Below are positions 18,127 through 25,582 of a DNA stretch of 64,000 nt, in pieces; the first letter of the stretch is position 1, and the number at the start of each line of letters is the position of its first letter. Position numbers and translations under genes: made by a program. Source of the stretch: Anaerolineae bacterium (GTDB lineage: Bacteria > Chloroflexota > Anaerolineae > Aggregatilineales > Phototrophicaceae); assembly GCA_022842885.1 (NCBI GenBank), contig JALHOR010000018.1, positions 1-64,000 on the forward strand, in the 5' to 3' direction. The notes under the pieces are model-generated. The model searched no databases. It was not told the DNA's origin and was given only the letters and a program-made list of their open reading frames with translations.

Positions 18127-18626
18127 TGCTGTACTGCCTGCCAATCTGCCAATGTCTTATAGAATTTGCCATATTGCAGCAGCCATGCCGGAAAATTTTC
18201 CGTCTCATTGGCAATGATGGCAGTGGGTTGTGCCAAGGGCGTTGTCGTTTGTGAATCGGCATAGACCAGAATGGTGATGGGCTGCATAAAATCCAGTTTT
18301 TTCACGACGATCATCTCATCTACACCGTCATTGCGATACCCTATTACGTCGGCACGCGGATAAAGATTGCTGCGATGAAACAAAAAATGCCATGCTTCCT
18401 CGCCTGCTAGAATGTCGCCATAATCCACCGCGACCAGCCCCGGCACAATGCTGTACTGCGGCTTTTCCAGATAAGCAATGCCATAACGCAGCACAAATGA
18501 ACCGCTGTGCAGCACTTCAACATCGGGCGGGGCAGTGCGTGCCAACAGAATATGCTCATTTACTTTGAACACGACCCCGGCGAAAGATTCGCCGTAGGGT
18601 TTGCGTTTGGGCGTTTCCATTGTCAT
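18123..18626 (-). CDS. Hypothetical protein upstream of era
   Basis: A 167-residue soluble protein without signal peptide or recognised domain. The N-terminal half is beta-rich (GVVFKVNEHILLA, VPGLVAVDYGDILAGEEAWHFLF) and mentions of an exposed acidic turn (GYRNDGVDEMIVVKKL) follow. It lies 3 bases after a small membrane protein and its stop is fused to the era start as ATGA, so it is cotranslated with era. Function unknown. Confidence 0.75.
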   Translation of the reverse strand: MTMETPKRKPYGESFAGVVFKVNEHILLARTAPPDVEVLHSGSFVLRYGIAYLEKPQYSIVPGLVAVDYGDILAGEEAWHFLFHRSNLYPRADVIGYRNDGVDEMIVVKKLDFMQPITILVYADSQTTTPLAQPTAIIANETENFPAWLLQYGKFYKTLADWQAVQQ

Positions 18627-18629
18627 GTG

Positions 18630-19001
18630 TTAGTGTTTTGCCGCTGTTTCAGCTTGGTCTTCGCTGTGGCTTTCATGATGATGGTCATCTTCAGCGGGAA
18701 TATTGATGTCATCAAAATGCGTGAAGGGCTGTACAACTGCCAACCAACCACCAATACCACTGATGAGAATCACCAGTCCAGTTAAGACCGCTAGCCCAAC
18801 AAAATTGTTATCGGCGTTGGGGATAATGACCCCTAAACCCAGCGCCACAACGATAATCGTCAATCCCAGACCGCCAACCATCGCTAGTCCGGTAATCAAA
18901 GAAGTGTTAGCAGGTGCTGCTTGATGTGTCTCGGTCACGTATACCTTCTCTCCGGGTAGTAATCTTGCATTTTTGTGCTTAAATTGTGCCTTCATGCTCA
19001 T
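18630..19001 (-). CDS. Small membrane protein with His/acid tail
   Basis: A 123-residue protein. A basic N-terminus, two to three membrane segments (about residues 34-60 and 67-90), and a soluble C-terminus ending in an Asp/Glu/His-rich run (AEDDHHHESHSEDQAE). Such a tail could bind divalent metal, but that is a guess from composition. First of three minus-strand genes leading to era. No family recognised. Confidence 0.7.
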   Translation of the reverse strand: MSMKAQFKHKNARLLPGEKVYVTETHQAAPANTSLITGLAMVGGLGLTIIVVALGLGVIIPNADNNFVGLAVLTGLVILISGIGGWLAVVQPFTHFDDINIPAEDDHHHESHSEDQAETAAKH

Positions 19002-19030
19002 TAATCGTCAAGACAATGCAGGAAAGAATT

Positions 19031-19657
19031 ATGACAATCAGGCGCGTGCTGCTGGTACGACATGGTGAAACTGATTATAACAGCAATGGACGCTGGCAGG
19101 GACACTTGGATGTACCCTTGAATGCCGAAGGGGAATATCAAGCGCAATGTTTGGCACAACATCTCAAAGATACCCCTTTAGATGCCATTTATAGCAGCGA
19201 TTTAATCCGGGCGTTAGATACTGCCCGCCCAGTTGCCGTAGGACGAGATTTAGACATCATACCCGATGTTCGGTTACGCGAAGTGAATTTGGGCAGATTT
19301 CAGGGGCTAACCCGCAGCCAAATTGCTGAGTTGTATCCGCTGGAACATAACCATTGGCATCATGACGATGGCTTCATTGTGCCGGGCGGCGAATCACGGT
19401 TGCAATTGCAGGCACGGATGTTTGCCGCTTTCCAAGACCTAACTGCTGCCGCCGAAGGCGAAACGATTCTGCTCGTGACGCATGGTGGCTCTATCCGGCG
19501 CTTATTGCTGGAACTTTTTTCGCCCGATGCGCTTATCGGCAAGGGTATTGAAAACACATCTATCACCATCCTAGAAAAAGATGATGCCGCTTGGCGTTTA
19601 GTCGAATTGGCGGCAACGCCCCATCTAAAGGTACATCACAATACCGATTCTTTTTAA
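19031..19657 (+). CDS. Histidine phosphatase family protein (phosphoglycerate-mutase-like)
   Basis: About 208 residues. LVRHGETDYNSNGRWQGHLDVPLNAEG near the N-terminus gives the catalytic RHG, SSDLIRALDTA follows, and LLVTHGGSIRRLLLEL gives the second catalytic His. These enzymes transfer or hydrolyse phosphate by a phospho-histidine intermediate; cofactor-dependent mutases, cobalamin phosphatase CobC and sugar phosphatases share the fold, and the substrate cannot be set here. The ATG at 19031 has GGAAAG just upstream; an in-frame ATG at 18986 overlaps the divergent gene and is less likely. Confidence 0.9.
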   Translation: MTIRRVLLVRHGETDYNSNGRWQGHLDVPLNAEGEYQAQCLAQHLKDTPLDAIYSSDLIRALDTARPVAVGRDLDIIPDVRLREVNLGRFQGLTRSQIAELYPLEHNHWHHDDGFIVPGGESRLQLQARMFAAFQDLTAAAEGETILLVTHGGSIRRLLLELFSPDALIGKGIENTSITILEKDDAAWRLVELAATPHLKVHHNTDSF

Positions 19658-19737
19658 TGTGGAAATTTGCCTAGAATACCCATTCTGCCTTAAAAAACAG
19701 GTCTTATGTCATGCAGCTACCCCTGCCAACAAAGCCG

Positions 19738-19766
19738 GAATCGGATTATCATAATCCGGTTCTTTT
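19738..19766 (+). terminator. Intrinsic terminator
   Basis: GAATCGGATT pairs with AATCCGGTTC (one G-U), with a 5-base loop, followed by TTTT. It ends the histidine phosphatase gene ahead of mdh. Confidence 0.6.
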
Positions 19767-19802
19767 GATGTTTATTGACGCTGCAAGGAGTAAATAGAAC
19801 CT

Positions 19803-20744
19803 ATGGCACGCAAAAAAGTGACAGTGGTGGGCGCGGGGAATGTTGGGGCAACCTGCGCTCATTGGATTGCCAGCAAAGAACTGGCAGATGTGGTCTTGAT
19901 TGATATTATTGAAGGCGCGGCAAAAGGTAAGGCGCTGGATTTGGCACAATCGGGACCCGTGATGGATTTTGACCTGCATATTACGGGTGGCAGCGATTAT
20001 GCTGCATCAGCCGATTCCGATGTGGTCATCATTACAGCGGGTGTGCCGCGTAAAAAGAAGCCCGATGGCACATATCCGAGTCGTGATGAATTGGTCAAAA
20101 CCAATCAGGATATTGTGGGGCAAGTCACCCGCGAAGTCGTCAAATACTCCCCCAATGCGATTTTGATTGTCGTCTCCAATCCGTTGGATGCCATGTGCCA
20201 TGTGGTGCTGGAAGAAAGTGGCTTTCCGGCGAATCGTGTCATTGGGCAAGCCGGATCACTGGATACTGCTCGCTATAAGACATTTTTAGCGATGGAATTG
20301 GGCGTGAGCGTGCGTGATATTCATGGCTTGGTGTTGGGCGGTCATGGTGATACGATGGTGCCACTGCCACGTCATACATCGGTTGCGGGTATTCCGGTGC
20401 GGGAACTGATGGCAGAAGATAAATTGCAAGCCATTATTGACCGCACGCGCAAAGGCGGCGGTGAAATCGTGGGGTTAATTGGCGTTAGCGCGTGGTATGC
20501 TCCGGCGGCTGGCACTGTTGAAATGGTCGAAGCCATCCTCAAAGACCAGAAGCGCGTCATCGCTTGTGCGACGCTTCTCAATGGCGAATATGGCTATGAA
20601 AAGTTGTTCATCGGCGTGCCAGTCGTGTTGGGTTCGACAGGTATCGAAAAAATTATCGTCATGGATTTGAACGACGAAGAAAAAGCTATGTTGGATAACA
20701 GCGCCAATGCTGTTAAAGATGTGGTGGCGGTGTTGGGGTACTAA
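19803..20744 (+). CDS. mdh: Malate dehydrogenase (LDH/MDH family)
   Basis: A 313-residue NAD-dependent dehydrogenase of the TCA cycle, tetrameric LDH-like type. Rossmann motif VVGAGNVGATCAHW (about 8), Asp acceptor of NAD (VVLIDIIEG), NPLDAM (about 122), catalytic His in GGHGDTMVPLPR (about 180). The overall sequence is close to the Chloroflexus enzyme as I recall it. The mobile substrate loop reads AGVPRKKKPDGTYPSRDEL, about five residues longer than the usual PRKPGMSRDDL. Ribosome site AAGGAG lies upstream. Confidence 0.93.
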   Translation: MARKKVTVVGAGNVGATCAHWIASKELADVVLIDIIEGAAKGKALDLAQSGPVMDFDLHITGGSDYAASADSDVVIITAGVPRKKKPDGTYPSRDELVKTNQDIVGQVTREVVKYSPNAILIVVSNPLDAMCHVVLEESGFPANRVIGQAGSLDTARYKTFLAMELGVSVRDIHGLVLGGHGDTMVPLPRHTSVAGIPVRELMAEDKLQAIIDRTRKGGGEIVGLIGVSAWYAPAAGTVEMVEAILKDQKRVIACATLLNGEYGYEKLFIGVPVVLGSTGIEKIIVMDLNDEEKAMLDNSANAVKDVVAVLGY

Positions 20745-20761
20745 TCATTGACTCCTCCTCG

Positions 20762-20805
20762 AAAGGTTGTTCTATAATAGATTTTTCTATTCTAGGACAG
20801 CCTTT
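20762..20805. repeat. Long inverted repeat / hairpin between mdh and the exonuclease-like gene
   Basis: A 20-base stem (20762-20781 with 20786-20805), one mismatch and two G-U pairs, with a TTTT loop. No T-run follows it. A promoter-like TTGACT (20748-20753), 19-base spacer and TATAAT (20773-20778) overlaps the left arm, so the element could be a terminator of mdh, a structured 5' leader, or an operator-like site. Confidence 0.65.
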
Positions 20806-20816
20806 CACCTCAACCT

Positions 20817-21605
20817 ATGACCACTGACCCATTATTTTCTTTGCCTGTTTCGCTGTTGAACGGTTTGCACCGCGAAGCGCAAGCCCATTTGCGCCAAAAA
20901 GGCATCATGACGCTGCACCAAGTTGTGGCAATGTCAGTGGATGACCTGCTGCAAATTCGTTATATCGGCAAAACCACCGCGCCAGCCATTCATGCTCAAG
21001 CGCGGGCATGGGTGGAACAACGCCCGATTTGGTGCGCGATATTGCCCAAAGAATGCCAACAATCCGTCTGGTGCTTCGATATTGAGACGAACCCGCAAAC
21101 CAACGACATTTGGAGCATTGGTTGGTCGGATTTGGAGAACGAAACGCGGGTGGTTTTGGTGAATCCTCATGTTGCCGACATTACATCGCTAACTGCCACG
21201 ATTTTTGTTGCGCCAAGTGCCGATGCTGCCTGGTCATTTTTTGCTAGCCAAATGGCTACCAACCAAAATGCCATCATGCATTGGACAGGATTTGATGCGG
21301 GCGTGATGAAAAAGACGGCACCGCGCCATGTGGTCTATCGGCTGGAAAAACGCCTGTACGACTTGCATCATACGTTCAAGCGTATCATTCAGATTCCAGC
21401 GCAAGGCACATCGCTGAAAACAGTGGCGGCATACATGGGATTTGCATGGTCAGGCTATCAAGATTGGTTTATGGCGTTTCAGGATTATCAATATTGGCTG
21501 CGAACTGGCGATGAACAGCGCATTTTAGATGCTTGCGCGTACCAAGCCGATGATGTCAAAGCGATGGTGGTGGTACTAAAGTGGCTCAATTCATTGGCAC
21601 GTTAA
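20817..21605 (+). CDS. RNase H-like DEDD 3'-5' exonuclease-family protein with N-terminal HhH
   Basis: A 262-residue soluble protein. Residues about 10-65 look like a helix-hairpin-helix DNA-binding unit (LLQIRYIGKTTAPAIHAQA). From about 80 it resembles YprB-type RNase H-like nucleases: VWCFDIETNP gives the first Asp/Glu pair, MHWTGFDAG the second acidic site, LYDLHHTFK and AYQADDVKAM the last two. This set fits a DEDD exonuclease acting on DNA or RNA ends. Stand-alone members have no settled role. Nineteen bases before the metallophosphoesterase gene. Confidence 0.75.
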   Translation: MTTDPLFSLPVSLLNGLHREAQAHLRQKGIMTLHQVVAMSVDDLLQIRYIGKTTAPAIHAQARAWVEQRPIWCAILPKECQQSVWCFDIETNPQTNDIWSIGWSDLENETRVVLVNPHVADITSLTATIFVAPSADAAWSFFASQMATNQNAIMHWTGFDAGVMKKTAPRHVVYRLEKRLYDLHHTFKRIIQIPAQGTSLKTVAAYMGFAWSGYQDWFMAFQDYQYWLRTGDEQRILDACAYQADDVKAMVVVLKWLNSLAR

Positions 21606-21624
21606 AGATACAGGATAAAACACG

Positions 21625-22635
21625 TTGACATCTCAAAAACGAGTTGTGGATTTTGATTCTGGCGTGGCGATGGTCGTCACCGATTTGCATGGGGATGGGC
21701 AAGTCTTTCAGCATGTGCGCGATACTTTTTTGGAGTTATATCAGTCTGGGGAAGTCCAACGGCTCATCCTATGTGGTGATTTGATTCATGGGTATGGTAA
21801 AGAACAGGATGACCACAGCCTGTCAATGTTGTTAGATGTGATGAATTTGCAACAGGCGCTGGGACGCGACAAAATCGTTTTGTTGATGGGCAACCATGAG
21901 ATGCCGCATGTTTATGGCATGGTCGTCTCCAAAGGTGAGGTGGAGTTTACATCACGGTTTGAACGGGCGTTATCGCGCTTAGATAAACAATCTGATGCAA
22001 CTTATCGGCGCAAAGATGTGATGGCATTTTTGTGTTCGCTGCCATTGTATGTGCGGACAAAAGCCGGGGTTCTCATCACCCATGCGGGAGCATCGCCAGC
22101 AGTGAAATCCGTTGAAATTGCCGATGTTGTCCTGAATTTTGACCATGAGGCATTAATCAAATTAACCGATGATATGATTCAGCGGGATTTCGATATTGTG
22201 GCGCTCAAACGCAGCATCGAATATGCGACTAAGGCAATTTATTATCACGCCCTAGATGATGAATATGACCCACGTTTTACAGATTTGCTGCGTGCTGAAC
22301 TGCTGAGTCAGAGCAACCAAGACTATCGTTTGTTATGGGATGTGTTATTTACGACCAATGAACAGGGCTGGCATGTTGCGGGTTATAGTTTAATTGTCGA
22401 AGCATTTTTGCAGCATATCTCCGCATTGAGTTCGTATGAACAGCGTGTCATCGTTGCCGGGCATATCGAAGCAGCGGGTGGCTATCAAGCAATTGGAACA
22501 CAGCAGTTGCGTCTCGCTAGTTTTGCCCACTCCAAACCACGCCATGAAGGGCGTTTTTTGCTGCTGGATTGTGCCAAATCTGTGCAAACTGCGGCGGATT
22601 TAATCCCGCATTTGCGAAAAACATTTGCCCCCTAA
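21625..22635 (+). CDS. Calcineurin-like metallophosphoesterase
   Basis: A 336-residue protein with a TTG start. Metal-binding motifs in order: VVTDLHGD (D, H), LILCGDLIHG (D), LLMGNHEMPH (N, H), LITHAGASP (H), IVAGHIEA (H). This matches PPP-type serine/threonine phosphatases and related nucleotide hydrolases. No signal peptide. It follows the exonuclease-like gene closely and ends at a strong hairpin. Substrate unknown. Confidence 0.85.
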   Translation: MTSQKRVVDFDSGVAMVVTDLHGDGQVFQHVRDTFLELYQSGEVQRLILCGDLIHGYGKEQDDHSLSMLLDVMNLQQALGRDKIVLLMGNHEMPHVYGMVVSKGEVEFTSRFERALSRLDKQSDATYRRKDVMAFLCSLPLYVRTKAGVLITHAGASPAVKSVEIADVVLNFDHEALIKLTDDMIQRDFDIVALKRSIEYATKAIYYHALDDEYDPRFTDLLRAELLSQSNQDYRLLWDVLFTTNEQGWHVAGYSLIVEAFLQHISALSSYEQRVIVAGHIEAAGGYQAIGTQQLRLASFAHSKPRHEGRFLLLDCAKSVQTAADLIPHLRKTFAP

Positions 22636-22637
22636 AT

Positions 22638-22679
22638 GCAAAATCCCGCCAGATTTTAGGTGTAAGGGCGGGATTTTGC
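22638..22679. terminator. Hairpin between convergent genes
   Basis: GCAAAATCCCGCC and GGCGGGATTTTGC form a perfect 13-base stem with a 16-base loop. It lies between the convergent metallophosphoesterase and PspC genes and can serve both, though neither side has a T-run. Confidence 0.6.
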
Positions 22680-22711
22680 GACTGCCGATTGCAGCGGGAA
22701 TTTTAGAAGGC

Positions 22712-22945
22712 TTAGTAGTCGTCATTCTTGGCTTTGTGATAAATCACATCGGGTTCGGGCGCTTCGGGCATGACGAGCCACAGCACGATATACAGCAGCA
22801 AGCCGGGTCCACCCATCAAGGTGAGAATGACGAATATGATACGGACTAATGTGGGGTCAATGTTGAAGTAGTTGGCAATGCCGCCGCATACTCCGGCAAC
22901 ACTTTTATCAATCCGCGAGCGATACAAGCGTTTAGAGTCGGTCAT
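22712..22945 (-). CDS. PspC domain protein
   Basis: A 77-residue membrane protein. LYRSRIDKSVAGVCGGIANY is the start of the PspC domain, then DPTLVRIIFVILTLMGGPG leads into one or two membrane helices ending LYIVLWLVMPE. PspC proteins sense membrane stress in Proteobacteria; short stand-alone versions are common in Chloroflexota and Firmicutes and their role is less clear. Confidence 0.9.
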   Translation of the reverse strand: MTDSKRLYRSRIDKSVAGVCGGIANYFNIDPTLVRIIFVILTLMGGPGLLLYIVLWLVMPEAPEPDVIYHKAKNDDY

Positions 22946-23065
22946 GGTGATGTCTCCTTATCGTGACCTCTGCGATAAGTATTTTCGGGTGCAGAGGGAT
23001 TTTCGTATGCATTTCTACACCCTAATACGCGCAAGAATACTATGCGTTGCAGCCAATTCCGACTT

Positions 23066-23596
23066 TTAGAGTTTTTTTACGATGTTGTCTACCTGTGCTG
23101 CCAAAGCATCCAGAACGTTATAAATAATTGGGCAGAGTGCCGCGCCTTGTATCGTATCTGCCAATGTCCAGCGAAAGTCCGGCGTAAATTGTGGATAGCG
23201 GCGGCAGGCATCCGGGCGATGGTCATAAACAGAACACAGATTGCCCCTCAAAAAAACACATGGTTTTAATTTAAATTTACCCCATTCGCCTGTTACGGTT
23301 GCTAATGTATGGTCGAGATACTGAGTTGAAATAGCCTCTAGCGGAATGTGAATGCCTTGGGAAAGCGTTTGGGCATCATCGGGCGTCAAATACACATCCA
23401 ATGACCGGCAGCAATTAGCGCATTGTGTACAATCAATGGCGGCGATAATGGGTGCAGCAATAGTCTCTACAATGGCATCCAATTGGGCATCCTCTATGTC
23501 ATCCAGAAATTCCAGCATATATCGCATGATTTCAAATTCATCATGGCGCTGCGTTGCTAGGGCGTGAATTTCTTCAAGATTGGTTATTAATGCCAT
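23066..23596 (-). CDS. YkgJ-family cysteine cluster protein
   Basis: A 176-residue protein with the YkgJ zinc/iron-chelating pattern: CTQCANCC (about 56-63), CVFLRGNLCSVYDHRPDACR (about 111-130) and a last Cys near 157. The Cys set suggests a metal or Fe-S centre; function is not settled. Its ATG overlaps the stop of the ADP-ribosylglycohydrolase gene (TAATG), so the two are cotranslated. Confidence 0.88.
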   Translation of the reverse strand: MALITNLEEIHALATQRHDEFEIMRYMLEFLDDIEDAQLDAIVETIAAPIIAAIDCTQCANCCRSLDVYLTPDDAQTLSQGIHIPLEAISTQYLDHTLATVTGEWGKFKLKPCVFLRGNLCSVYDHRPDACRRYPQFTPDFRWTLADTIQGAALCPIIYNVLDALAAQVDNIVKKL

Positions 23597-24492
23597 TAGG
23601 AGTCCTTATTGAACCATTCAGGATAAGGTTCGCGGCGGTTATGCCATTCTGTGGGGATAGTTTCTATTCCGGTGTATCCAACCACAATACCCCCTACAAT
23701 CGCACAATTGGTATCTCTATCACAGGATTTGCTGAGGGTGAACCATAGTGCCTCCTCATAATTTTCCATTTTTTCTCCGGCACACCATAATGTGAATGCC
23801 ACAGTATCCTGCGCCGTGATAAAACGCCCATCGCCTAATGCGGCAGCCGCTAATGTAATTGATGCCCCGGGAGCAAGATTCCGAGCATGACGAATTTTTT
23901 CACGAACTTCACTATCAGGGACATAGGGTAAAATCATATCGAGAAAAGCTTGTCTATCAGGAGGTTGCTGCCCTTTAAGTTGCCACGCTAAAGCCGCTGC
24001 CACCGCAATAGCTATTGCACCTGCGATACCTTCAGGATGAGCATGGGTGACTTCTGCTGATAGTTTTGCTTGCTCGACAACACGAGGTAAATTCTCAGCG
24101 AAGTACGCGCCAACTGGAGCAACACGCATTGCGCCACCATTGCCATAAGAGGCAGATCCATCTATAGCAATAACATCTTGCCAGCGGGCATTTTCTTCAC
24201 GCATTTTCCGCATCTTTTTGTGAACAGACGGACCGTAACCGCGCGAAACATCATAGTGCATAGCAAAACTCTGAGCTAAAGCATCTTGATTAATTTCTCC
24301 ATACTGCCGAAGTATCGCAACGATTGAAAATGCCATATTGCTGTCATCTGTCCAGCGCCAAATAGGGGGTGGCAATGCGCGACTTGATAGCATTTGTTCA
24401 ACGGCTTCTGGCTTTAGGGGCAGTTGGTCGCCAAATGCATCTCCAACAGTGAGACCTTGTAACGAAATTAAGGCTCGTTCTAGCGGATTCAT
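23596..24492 (-). CDS. ADP-ribosylglycohydrolase (DraG/ARH family)
   Basis: About 298 residues. The di-metal site is formed by WRWTDDSNMA (about 42) and the late SCDRDTNCAIVGGIVVG, which is the family GxDxDTxA-type motif; GLTVGDAFGD marks the N-terminus and IPTEWHNR the C-terminus. These enzymes remove ADP-ribose from proteins or small molecules. The target is not known and no ADP-ribosyltransferase is visible in the window. Start ATG at 24492 has GAGAG about 9 bases upstream; a GTG at 24507 is possible. Confidence 0.88.
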   Translation of the reverse strand: MNPLERALISLQGLTVGDAFGDQLPLKPEAVEQMLSSRALPPPIWRWTDDSNMAFSIVAILRQYGEINQDALAQSFAMHYDVSRGYGPSVHKKMRKMREENARWQDVIAIDGSASYGNGGAMRVAPVGAYFAENLPRVVEQAKLSAEVTHAHPEGIAGAIAIAVAAALAWQLKGQQPPDRQAFLDMILPYVPDSEVREKIRHARNLAPGASITLAAAALGDGRFITAQDTVAFTLWCAGEKMENYEEALWFTLSKSCDRDTNCAIVGGIVVGYTGIETIPTEWHNRREPYPEWFNKDS

Positions 24493-24519
24493 ACGGTTTT
24501 CTCTCACTAAATTTGTGAA

Positions 24520-25398
24520 CTATTTTGCCGCTAGTCGTTGTGCTGCAAGGAGTGTGTTTTGCAGCAGCATGGTTATCGTCATTGGACCCACGCCGCCGGG
24601 AACTTTGGAGATAGCCGCAGCAACGGGTTCAGCACTGGCAAATTCCACGTCACCTACATAACGATAGCCTTTTTCGGTGCTGGCATCGTCAACTTTGTTG
24701 GTGCCAACGTCAATCACTATCGCGCCCGGTTTTAGCCAACTGCCTTTCACAAATTCAGGCTGCCCAATGGCGGCAATCACAATATCGGCTTGGCGCACCA
24801 GTCCCGGTAAATCGGCAGTGCGGCTGTGGCAAATCGTCACGGTGGCATTAGCTTTTAGCAGCAGCATGGCAACAGGCAGCCCCACAATATTGCTGCGTCC
24901 AATCACAACGGCATTCGCGCCGCTGATTTTTGCGCCAACTTCCTGCAATAGCACCATACAGCCCGATGGAGTGGCAGGGGCAAAATTAGGTTCACGTCCT
25001 TTCATTGCCAATGCGCCAATATTGACAGGGTGAAAACCATCCACATCTTTATCGAGACTCACCAGTCCCAACACTTTTTCTTCATCAATGTGGGGGGGGA
25101 GGGGCAGTTGAATCAAAATGCCATGCACCGCTGGATTATCATTCAAGGCTTTCACAGCGATTTCAACCTCCGCTTGGGAGGTATTGGCATCTATTAAGGT
25201 CGCAAACGATTCCATGCCCACCTCGCCACAGGCACGGCGCTTCATACGAACATACATTTGCGATGCGGCATTATCGCCTGCCATGACGACGCCCAAACCC
25301 GGCGCATAGCCATAGTGCGCCTTAAATACTGCTACATCCTCGGCAATTTTTGCCTGCATTTTGCGAGCAATTGCCTGACCATCAATAATATGTGCCAC
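24520..25398 (-). CDS. folD: Methylenetetrahydrofolate dehydrogenase / cyclohydrolase FolD
   Basis: A 292-residue bifunctional enzyme of one-carbon metabolism (5,10-methylene-THF to 10-formyl-THF). Catalytic Lys in SQMYVRMKRRACGEVG (about 52), ILIQLPLPPHID (about 95), DVDGFHPVN, and the Rossmann motif VVIGRSNIVGLPVAMLL (about 160) are all present, as is PGGVGPMT near the end. GTG start with AAAGGA upstream. Confidence 0.95.
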   Translation of the reverse strand: MAHIIDGQAIARKMQAKIAEDVAVFKAHYGYAPGLGVVMAGDNAASQMYVRMKRRACGEVGMESFATLIDANTSQAEVEIAVKALNDNPAVHGILIQLPLPPHIDEEKVLGLVSLDKDVDGFHPVNIGALAMKGREPNFAPATPSGCMVLLQEVGAKISGANAVVIGRSNIVGLPVAMLLLKANATVTICHSRTADLPGLVRQADIVIAAIGQPEFVKGSWLKPGAIVIDVGTNKVDDASTEKGYRYVGDVEFASAEPVAAAISKVPGGVGPMTITMLLQNTLLAAQRLAAK

Positions 25399-25518
25399 GA
25401 ATATCTATCCTTTTCTAACTGAACATGATAAAGTGAGCGAAAAGCAAGCCCATCTTGTCTGAGAAACTATACAACTATCAACAAGAAATTAAACCCAGAA
25501 TCACGCATTATCGGGTAG

Positions 25519-25524
25519 TATAAT
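25519..25524 (+). promoter_or_regulatory. Possible -10 for the giant exoprotein gene
   Basis: TATAAT within GGTAGTATAATTAT; predicted transcription start near 25531, which leaves a 50-base leader to the ATG at 25583. No good -35. Confidence 0.35.
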
Positions 25525-25582
25525 TATCAGAATCATGATGCATAGGCATCGAACCACCTGGATATCTGGCAGGGGAACCATT

